The position numbers were made by a program, and so were the translations under genes. Positions 58,393 to 64,000 of a stretch of 64,000 nucleotides of DNA are shown in pieces; the first letter of the stretch is position 1, and the number at the start of each line of letters is the position of its first letter. The notes under the pieces were generated by a model. That model searched no databases. It was given only the letters and a program-made list of their open reading frames with translations, and had not been told where the DNA came from. The stretch is from Nocardia wallacei. GTDB taxonomy: Bacteria; Actinomycetota; Actinomycetes; Mycobacteriales; Mycobacteriaceae. The stretch is from NCBI RefSeq assembly GCF_029869545.1, contig NZ_JARWQD010000369.1:1-64000 (forward strand), read 5' to 3'.

Positions 58393-58872
58393 TCAGCGCA
58401 TCGCCTGTACGGGGTCGACTCGGCTGGCCAGCCAGCGGCCGTCGACATTGTCCAGGTAGACCCGCATGCTGGAGCGGATCGGCTGTGGCAGGCCGAGTGT
58501 GACGTCGCTGCGCGTCGACTGGTCGACGGTCACCATGATCTCCGCGTGCTCGGGGTCGGAGGTCTCGGTGCGGCATTCGACCGTCTTCGCCTCGGCGATG
58601 GTGTGCGAGCCGGTGGCCCGGGCGCGCCGCTCGGCGGCGGAACCCTGGAACTGTTCGCGGAACGGGCTGGTCGAGCGGTCGAGCACGCGCTGGTCGTAGT
58701 CGTCGTAGGCGTTGAAGTCGAAGGTGCTGAACTGGCGGCCGAAATCGCACGCGGCCAGCTGGGCGGGGTCGGTGGGGGCCGCCGCCGCCGGCGGTATCAC
58801 GACCGGCGCGGCCACCGCGACCGCCGCCGAGGGCAGCGCAATCACGAAGCGGCGCAGCGTGATCCGGGGCAT
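58393..58872 (-). CDS. Exported Mce-associated-like protein
   Basis: 159 aa from ATG 58872. A signal peptide or anchor (RRFVIALPSAAVAVAAPVVIPPAAAAP) is followed by a ~110-residue domain with DYDQRVLDRSTSPFREQFQG and AEIMVTVDQSTRSDVT, resembling the NTF2-like extracellular domain of Mce-associated proteins that assist mycobacterial Mce lipid importers. No mce genes are nearby. It lies opposite in strand to the his operon and ends 13 bp from the small ORF's stop. Confidence 0.65.
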   Translation of the reverse strand: MPRITLRRFVIALPSAAVAVAAPVVIPPAAAAPTDPAQLAACDFGRQFSTFDFNAYDDYDQRVLDRSTSPFREQFQGSAAERRARATGSHTIAEAKTVECRTETSDPEHAEIMVTVDQSTRSDVTLGLPQPIRSSMRVYLDNVDGRWLASRVDPVQAMR

Positions 58873-59092
58873 GACTGAATCCTTGTTCGTCGACACTATG
58901 GGTAGCCGCAACCCAGGATACGCACGCGGAGCGGGTGACCGGATGGTAGCCGGTGGGTCGGCACAACGTTGTTCGTATAGCCCGCCGAGAGGTCCGGCAA
59001 ACCTCGCAGATCCCGGCGCACGGCCGTGACCGGCGTCCTATTTGCGCCATCCCGGCGCCGAGACCAGGAACGCTGCCCAGTAGGCTGCATGC

Positions 59093-59824
59093 GTGAATCT
59101 TGTGCTGCTACCCGCCGTCGATGTCGCCAATGGTGAGGCCGTGCGCCTGGTTCAGGGTGCGGCCGGCAGCGAGACGAGCTACGGATCGCCGCGCGACGCC
59201 GCGCTCGCCTGGCAGCAGGCCGGGGCCGAATGGGTGCATCTGGTCGATCTGGACGCCGCGTTCGGCCGCGGTTCCAATAGGGATCTGCTCGCCGAGGTGG
59301 TCGGCGAACTCGACGTCAAGGTCGAGCTGTCCGGGGGCATTCGCGACGACGAGTCGCTGAAGGCGGCCCTGGCCACCGGCTGCGCCCGGGTGAACCTCGG
59401 CACCGCCGCGCTGGAGGACCCGCAGTGGTGCGCCCGCGCCATCGCCGAATACGGCGACCGCATCGCCGTCGGACTGGACGTGCGGATCATCGACGGCGAG
59501 TACCGGCTGCGCGGGCGCGGCTGGGTCAGCGACGGCGGCGACCTGTGGGAGGTGCTCGAGCGCCTGGAGCGCGACGGCTGCGCGCGCTACGTCGTCACCG
59601 ACGTCACCAAGGACGGGACCCTCACCGGCCCGAACCTCGACCTGCTCGGCGAGGTGACCAATGCCACCGAGGCCCCGGTGATCGCCTCCGGCGGCGTCTC
59701 CACCCTGGACGATCTGCGGGCCATCGCCGGGCTGGTGCCCGAGGGCGTGGAGGGCGCGATCGTCGGAAAGGCCCTGTACGCCGGGCGATTCACGCTGCCC
59801 GAGGCGCTGGCCGCGGTGAGCTGA
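59093..59824 (+). CDS. priA: HisA/PriA, phosphoribosyl isomerase
   Basis: 243 aa (beta/alpha)8 barrel. [18 protein letters not shown] (catalytic Asp11-type), [39 protein letters not shown] and [14 protein letters not shown] (catalytic Asp). In actinobacteria without a separate trpF this enzyme isomerises both ProFAR (histidine) and PRA (tryptophan); the length, the GRGW segment and the lineage fit PriA. The GTG start is preceded by a weak site. Continues the his operon with impA. Confidence 0.95.
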   Translation: MNLVLLPAVDVANGEAVRLVQGAAGSETSYGSPRDAALAWQQAGAEWVHLVDLDAAFGRGSNRDLLAEVVGELDVKVELSGGIRDDESLKAALATGCARVNLGTAALEDPQWCARAIAEYGDRIAVGLDVRIIDGEYRLRGRGWVSDGGDLWEVLERLERDGCARYVVTDVTKDGTLTGPNLDLLGEVTNATEAPVIASGGVSTLDDLRAIAGLVPEGVEGAIVGKALYAGRFTLPEALAAVS

Positions 59825-59828
59825 GGGC

Positions 59829-60701
59829 ATGAGCGACCCAAGCGACAGGAACGCGGACGCCGCCTCCGACATCGACCCGGCCGGGCTGCTCGCCGTCGCG
59901 AGCGAGTTGCTGGACGCCGCCACACCGCGTTTCGTCGAGGGCGTCGGCGCCCCCAGCGCGGTGGCCAAGGGGCGCGGCGACTTCGCCACCGAACTGGATC
60001 TCGAGCTCGAGCGCACGCTCTCGGCGCAGCTGCGGGAGCGGACCGGAATCCCGGTGCACGGCGAGGAATTCGGCGGACCGGAGCTGACCTCGGGCACCGC
60101 CTGGGTCCTCGACCCGATCGACGGCACCTTCAATTACTCTGCGGGACATCCGCTGTCGGGGATGCTGCTGGCGCTGATCGACGGCGGCGAGCCGGTGCTC
60201 GGGCTGACCTGGCTGCCGCTGCTGGGCCACCGCTACGCCGCGGCCGCGGGCGGGCCGGTGCTGCTGGACGGAAAACCGCTGCCGCCCTTGGAGTCCGGTC
60301 GCCTCTCCGATGCGATGATCGGCTTCGGCGCGTTCAATATCGACAGCCACGGCCGCATCCCCGGCCGCTTCCGCTTCGACCTGCTGGGTGCGCTGAGCCG
60401 GCTCTCGGGGCGGGTGCGCATGCACGGCTCCACCGGAATCGACCTGGCGTTCACCGCCTCCGGCGTGCTCGGCGGGGCCGTGGTGTTCGGCCACCATCCC
60501 TGGGACAACGCGGCGGGCGTCGCCCTCGTGCGTGCCGCCGGGGGAGTGGTGACCGACCTGCGCGGCGAACCGTGGACGATCACCTCGGGTTCGGTGCTCG
60601 CCGCCGCACCGGGGGTGCACGGGGAATTGCTGGAACTGATCGACAGCGCGGCTGCCACCCGCCACGGACGCGAGGACACCGATTCGGAGGCGCAACCATG
60701 A
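59829..60701 (+). CDS. impA: Inositol-monophosphatase-family phosphatase in the his operon
   Basis: 290 aa IMPase-fold, Mg-dependent phosphatase: [26 protein letters not shown] (metal-binding DPIDGT), and the late [13 protein letters not shown] ... [18 protein letters not shown] (metal-binding WDxA). The position matches M. tuberculosis impA (Rv1604). Since HisB lacks a phosphatase domain, this protein could be the histidinol-phosphate phosphatase, although HisN of Corynebacterium is a paralogue coded elsewhere. Its stop overlaps hisF (ATGA). Confidence 0.88.
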   Translation: MSDPSDRNADAASDIDPAGLLAVASELLDAATPRFVEGVGAPSAVAKGRGDFATELDLELERTLSAQLRERTGIPVHGEEFGGPELTSGTAWVLDPIDGTFNYSAGHPLSGMLLALIDGGEPVLGLTWLPLLGHRYAAAAGGPVLLDGKPLPPLESGRLSDAMIGFGAFNIDSHGRIPGRFRFDLLGALSRLSGRVRMHGSTGIDLAFTASGVLGGAVVFGHHPWDNAAGVALVRAAGGVVTDLRGEPWTITSGSVLAAAPGVHGELLELIDSAAATRHGREDTDSEAQP

Positions 60702-61471
60702 CCCTGGCCGTACGCGTGATCCCGTGCCTGGACGTCGACGCCGGTCGCGTCGTGAAGGGCGTGAACTTCGAAAACCTGCGCGACGCGGGCGATCCCGTCG
60801 AACTCGCCGCCGCCTACGACGCCCAGGGCGCCGACGAACTGACCTTCCTCGACGTCACCGCGTCCTCCGGCGATCGCGCCACCATGATCGACGTGGTGAC
60901 CCGCACCGCCGAGCAGATCTTCATCCCGCTCACCGTCGGCGGCGGCGTGCGCACCGTCGACGATGTGGACCGGCTGCTGCGCGCCGGTGCCGACAAGGTG
61001 TCGGTCAATACGGCGGCCATCGCGAATCCGGAGATCCTGCGCGAGATGTCGCAGCGGTTCGGCTCGCAGTGCATCGTGCTGTCGGTCGACGCGCGCCTGG
61101 TCCCCGAGGGCAATCCGCCCACCCCGTCCGGGTGGGAGGTCACCACGCACGGCGGCAAGCGCAGCACCGGCATCGACGCGATCGAATGGGCGCTGCGCGG
61201 CGCCGAGCTGGGCGTCGGGGAGATCCTGCTGAACTCGATGGACGCCGACGGCACCAAGGCCGGATTCGATCTGCCGATGATCGCCTCGGTCCGCAAGGAG
61301 GTCTCGGTGCCGATCATCGCCAGCGGCGGCGCGGGCGGCGTCGAACACTTCGCCCCGGCGGTGCGGACCGGCGCGGACGCGGTGCTGGCCGCCAGCGTCT
61401 TCCACTTCGGCGATCTGACCATTCCCCAGGTCAAGGCCGCGATGCGGGCCGAGGGCATCACCGTCCGCTGA
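60698..61471 (+). CDS. hisF: Imidazole glycerol phosphate synthase, cyclase subunit
   Basis: 257 aa barrel: [19 protein letters not shown] (catalytic Asp11), [50 protein letters not shown] (catalytic Asp) and [11 protein letters not shown]. Partner of HisH. Start ATG 60698 overlaps the impA stop; the longer frame upstream is antisense to impA. M. tuberculosis Rv1605. Confidence 0.97.
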   Translation: MTLAVRVIPCLDVDAGRVVKGVNFENLRDAGDPVELAAAYDAQGADELTFLDVTASSGDRATMIDVVTRTAEQIFIPLTVGGGVRTVDDVDRLLRAGADKVSVNTAAIANPEILREMSQRFGSQCIVLSVDARLVPEGNPPTPSGWEVTTHGGKRSTGIDAIEWALRGAELGVGEILLNSMDADGTKAGFDLPMIASVRKEVSVPIIASGGAGGVEHFAPAVRTGADAVLAASVFHFGDLTIPQVKAAMRAEGITVR

Positions 61472-61492
61472 CGCATTGATATAAAGGTCTGC

Positions 61493-61840
61493 ATGAGTCT
61501 GGATCCCGCCGTCGCCGCCCGCCTCAAGCGCAACGAGGCCGGGCTGGTCGCCGCGATCGCGCAGGAGCGCGGCACCGGCGACGTGCTGATGATGGCGTGG
61601 ATGGACGACGAGGCGCTGGCCCGCACGCTCGAGACCCGCAAGGCGACCTACTTCTCCCGGTCACGGCAGCAGTACTGGGTCAAGGGCGAGACGTCGGGGC
61701 ACACGCAGTACGTGCACGAGGTGCGCCTGGACTGCGACGGCGATACCGTGCTGCTGATCGTGGACCAGGAGGGCGCCGCGTGCCACACCGGCACCCACAC
61801 CTGCTGGGACGGCGATGTGCTGCTGGCGGCGCGGTCCTGA
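61493..61840 (+). CDS. hisI: Phosphoribosyl-AMP cyclohydrolase
   Basis: 115 aa metal enzyme: [57 protein letters not shown] and the zinc ligands in [25 protein letters not shown]. Monofunctional (no HisE part). Last visible gene of the his operon; in mycobacteria trp genes lie nearby but none follows here. Confidence 0.97.
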   Translation: MSLDPAVAARLKRNEAGLVAAIAQERGTGDVLMMAWMDDEALARTLETRKATYFSRSRQQYWVKGETSGHTQYVHEVRLDCDGDTVLLIVDQEGAACHTGTHTCWDGDVLLAARS

Positions 61841-61843
61841 GCG

Positions 61844-62350
61844 CTACTCCTGACCGTTGTCGGGCGGATTCGGATGGCCGTTCGATCGGCCGATCCCGCG
61901 GTTGATCCCGGTGTCCAGCTGATCGACCAGCGCCTCACCGAGTTGCACCAGCCGCTCGGTCTGTTCGGCGTCGAGCCCGTCGAAGACCAGCCCGCGCACC
62001 GCCTCGAGATAGCCCGGCGTGGCGTCCTCCACCTTCCGGTAACCGGCGTCGGTGAGGACAGCGTAGGCGCCGCGTCGTCCGCGCAGCGTTTCCCGGCGCG
62101 CCCAGCCGAGACGCTCCAATTTTGTTACCACGTGGGAAAGTCGGGATAGCGAAGCATTTGCTTTGTAGGCAAGTTCGCTCAGCTGTAAGCGATGGCCGGC
62201 CTCTTCTGACAGCAGTGCCATCACGAAGTACTCGAAATGCGTCACGCCGGACTCGCGCTGCAGCTGCGTATCCATCGCTGCTGGTAGCCGAGTCGTCAGC
62301 GCGACAAGAGTCCGCCAAGCTCGCTGTTCGATGGGATTCAGCCACTTCGT
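61844..62350 (-). CDS. MarR-family transcriptional regulator
   Basis: 168 aa from GTG 62350, preceded by GAGAGG at seven bases; a TTG six codons upstream is the alternative. The winged helix is clear: FEYFVMALLSEEAGHRLQLSELAYKANASLSRLSHVVTKLERLGWARRETLRGRRGAYAVLTDAG. Converges on hisI with 3 bp between stops. The target is unknown; the 120-bp region upstream contains low-GC stretches (AATTTTGTTACC-type and TCATTGAAACTTCAAATCAG) that may be promoters. Confidence 0.88.
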   Translation of the reverse strand, partial: TKWLNPIEQRAWRTLVALTTRLPAAMDTQLQRESGVTHFEYFVMALLSEEAGHRLQLSELAYKANASLSRLSHVVTKLERLGWARRETLRGRRGAYAVLTDAGYRKVEDATPGYLEAVRGLVFDGLDAEQTERLVQLGEALVDQLDTGINRGIGRSNGHPNPPDNGQE

Positions 62351-62510
62351 CACATCGCGCCCTCTCAATGCAGCCGCGTGACGCTTGTTCGTTAGCAGAG
62401 CTAGCGATCATTGAAACTTCAAATCAGTCACCGGCAGATATCAAGTTTGCCATGATTTCGCTCGCTGGTCACGAGTGTAGTCAATGACGTGACACCTATC
62501 ACGCGATGGC

Positions 62511-63113
62511 TCAGTGTAGCGGCGGTTCTTCCCGGGGGTGGAATTCGCCGGCGGGCGGCGCCGGTTCGGCGGGTTGCTGCTGCTGAACCTGCTTGGCAGC
62601 CCGGCGTTTGCGGTAACGGCGCCGCAGCACCACGAACACCAGCAGCAGGAACAGCGCCGCCGCCACGATCGCGGCGATCAGGGACGCACCGCGGAAACCC
62701 GGGGCGTCCACGTCGAGGATCCGCTCGCCCGCGTGGGCCGCGTTGCTGCCGCCCCACACGATGGTCAGGGTCATCAGGTTGGGCAGCGCCGCGGCCACCG
62801 CGAGCACCGCCGCGACCCCGGCAAGGAACCGGCCGCCGCGCCGCCGCCACACGGTGACGGCGAACAGCAGAAGCAGCAGGGGTACCAGGGTGCACACGAA
62901 GCCCAGCGCCAGCCCGGACCAGATGCCCTTGGCGAAGCTGCCGTGGCCCGACATGTTCGCGATGCGCTGCGCCCACCAGCGCGGGATGAATGCCGCGAGG
63001 ATGAAGTAGGTGGCGACGAGCACGGCGGCGACGGCCAGCGCCGCGAGGATCCGGTTGCGCCACGTGGTCACCGCGGGCTTACCGGACGTTTGCTCCACGC
63101 TCCGCGAAGTCAT
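62511..63113 (-). CDS. Membrane protein, four helices, unknown function
   Basis: 200 aa with four transmembrane segments (ILAALAVAAVLVATYFILAAFI; GLALGFVCTLVPLLLLLFAV; FLAGVAAVLAVAAALPNLMTLTIV; LIAAIVAAALFLLLVFVVL) and a basic cytoplasmic tail ending in Gln/Pro-rich residues (KQVQQQQPAEPAPPAG). The first loop contains WWAQRIANMSGHGSFAKG. Resembles a conserved Nocardia/Rhodococcus/Mycobacterium permease-like protein near bcp; no function assigned. Confidence 0.7.
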   Translation of the reverse strand: MTSRSVEQTSGKPAVTTWRNRILAALAVAAVLVATYFILAAFIPRWWAQRIANMSGHGSFAKGIWSGLALGFVCTLVPLLLLLFAVTVWRRRGGRFLAGVAAVLAVAAALPNLMTLTIVWGGSNAAHAGERILDVDAPGFRGASLIAAIVAAALFLLLVFVVLRRRYRKRRAAKQVQQQQPAEPAPPAGEFHPREEPPLH

Positions 63114-63172
63114 AGCACCAGGGTATGTGCAATCGCCCGGCGCGGGGGAGCGTCTCGGCTCGGCGTTTCGGA

Positions 63173-63634
63173 TCAGCGGTTTCGTTCGCGGAGGAATTTC
63201 AGGGCGGTGTCGGCATGGACATTCGCTCGCAGTTCACCGGTGATCACCTTCAGGACCGTGCGGTCGGTATCGATGACGAAGGTCTGCCGCTTTACCGGCG
63301 CGAGCTTTCCGAGCAGCCCGCGCTTGACCCCGAACCGCTCGGCCACCGCGCCGTCGCGGTCGGACAGCAGCGGATAGCCCAGCCGCTGCTTGTCGGAGAA
63401 GCCCGCCTGGGTGTCGACCGAATCGGCGCTGATACCGGCGCACGAGGCGCCCACGGCCGCGAATTCGCCGGCCAGATCCCGGAAGTGGCACGCCTCGGCG
63501 GTGCAGACGGGGGTGTTGGCGGCCGGGTAGAAGAACAGCACCAGCGGACCGCTCGCGAGCAGGGTGTCGAGGGAGCGGGCGATCCCGGCCTGGTCGGGGA
63601 GATCGAACTGGGGAGCGCGCTGGCCAGCCTTCAT
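63173..63634 (-). CDS. bcp: Peroxiredoxin (Bcp/AhpC-TSA family)
   Basis: 153 aa thiol peroxidase: peroxidatic Cys44 in PAANTPVCTAEAC and resolving Cys49 five residues later, the atypical 2-Cys Bcp/PrxQ layout. Downstream GAVAERFGVKRG and TFVIDTDRTVLKV complete the thioredoxin fold. It reduces H2O2 and organic peroxides. ATG 63634 begins MKAGQRAPQFDLPDQ; the longer frame is not needed. Corresponds to M. tuberculosis Rv1608c (bcpB), close to the his genes there too. Confidence 0.93.
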   Translation of the reverse strand: MKAGQRAPQFDLPDQAGIARSLDTLLASGPLVLFFYPAANTPVCTAEACHFRDLAGEFAAVGASCAGISADSVDTQAGFSDKQRLGYPLLSDRDGAVAERFGVKRGLLGKLAPVKRQTFVIDTDRTVLKVITGELRANVHADTALKFLRERNR

Positions 63635-63701
63635 AGGAAGCGACAGTACCGGGCGCGCACGGCGCCCGGTACCGTCGGCGGGGGGAGCGCCTGGCGGGGG
63701 A

Positions 63702-63977
63702 TCAGACGCCCAGGATGCCCGCGACTTCCGGATTCTTGATCTGCATGACATCGAGGATGCCGTGGGCCTTCAGGAACGGCTTGAGCTCGCGGATGCGGTC
63801 GGTGTGCTCGGCGTACTCATCGGGGAAGCGGGTGCGATCGAGGTTCTCGATGGCCTTGACGTAGGTGACGAACGACGCGAGCGCGTTGTGCTTGCCCGGG
63901 TTCTGCCCGCTCGAGGATTGGTTCATATTCACCAACCGGGGCGGCTGCCCGGGCAGGGAACCTCGCGAGGGGTACAT
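63702..63977 (-). CDS. Small hypothetical protein
   Basis: 91 aa from ATG 63977 with AGGAG about ten bases upstream (ATG 63926, MNQSSSGQNPG, is an alternative). The conserved-looking part is NALASFVTYVKAIENLDRTRFPDEYAEHTDRIRELKPFLKAHGI, an all-helical stretch of about 50 residues, with no signal peptide. Its start lies 23 bp from the window edge. No family recognised. Confidence 0.6.
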   Translation of the reverse strand: MYPSRGSLPGQPPRLVNMNQSSSGQNPGKHNALASFVTYVKAIENLDRTRFPDEYAEHTDRIRELKPFLKAHGILDVMQIKNPEVAGILGV

Positions 63978-64000
63978 CTGTGTTGATCTCCTCTCGTTCA

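Overview
The window is about 70% G+C DNA with actinobacterial codon use, frequent GTG starts and ATGA/GTGA stop-start overlaps. Gene content and order follow the Mycobacterium tuberculosis Rv1547-Rv1608 backbone (dnaE1, ilvA, treX-treY, bioA-bioF-bioD, bioB, the Rv1590-1591 homologues, a Nudix regulator, nadABC, the his operon, bcp), but inverted and rearranged in places and interrupted by many accessory genes. An MspA-type porin, a PriA-type hisA and short dispersed repeats suggest a mycolic-acid actinomycete, most likely Nocardia or a close relative. The genus is an inference; no rRNA is present.

Layout. 1-5 kb: a truncated serine hydrolase, ilvA, an F420-type nitroreductase-fold protein, and a TetR/hydrolase divergent pair. 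5-7 kb: a decayed region with an HNH protein, a truncated DUF222 protein, a LysR remnant, LacI-type operators and a 30-bp tandem repeat forming a leader ORF that is stop-start coupled to a LacI regulator. 8-17.8 kb: MspA porin, dnaE1, a LysR/TDT-transporter pair, a DUF2235 hydrolase and a secreted trypsin-like protease. 18-22.6 kb: treX-treY, with no treZ beside them. 22.7-24.7 kb: cupin/MarR pair and a MarR-GNAT fusion.

24.8-37.3 kb is the biotin region: bioA, then a TetR/FAD-monooxygenase pair, bioF-bioD, a membrane-anchored hydrolase, a cobalamin-riboswitch-controlled BtuCDF-type importer, the TetR regulator bioQ divergent from bioB, and the bioB auxiliary gene bsaP. Three near-identical palindromes (TGAAC-N3-GTTCA) lie before bioA, bioF and bioQ/bioB and tie the cluster into one regulon. 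38-43 kb is the NAD de novo cluster: a Nudix-type NrtR repressor divergent from nadA-nadB-nadC, with a perfect palindrome between them.

43-54 kb is accessory: TerB, a winged-helix protein, an APH-type kinase, a secreted hydrolase, an epimerase, arylamine N-acetyltransferase, a penicillin-binding lipoprotein, a Ser/Thr kinase, a deletion scar joining two gene remnants beside 24-bp tandem repeats, a mycothiol-type DinB protein and a YjdF protein. 54.4-61.8 kb is the histidine operon hisD-C-B-H, then a 32-codon small ORF and a convergent secreted protein, then hisA(priA)-impA-hisF-hisI. The end holds a MarR regulator, a membrane protein, peroxiredoxin Bcp and a small unknown protein.

Two dispersed repeat families recur between genes. 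One is a large hairpin built on CCCGCACCCCCTGCA (three copies, one of which encodes the C-terminus of BioF). The other is a CCCGGC-TTT-GGCCGGGATCCCCG element (two copies). No tRNA, rRNA, CRISPR array or insertion sequence was recognised.
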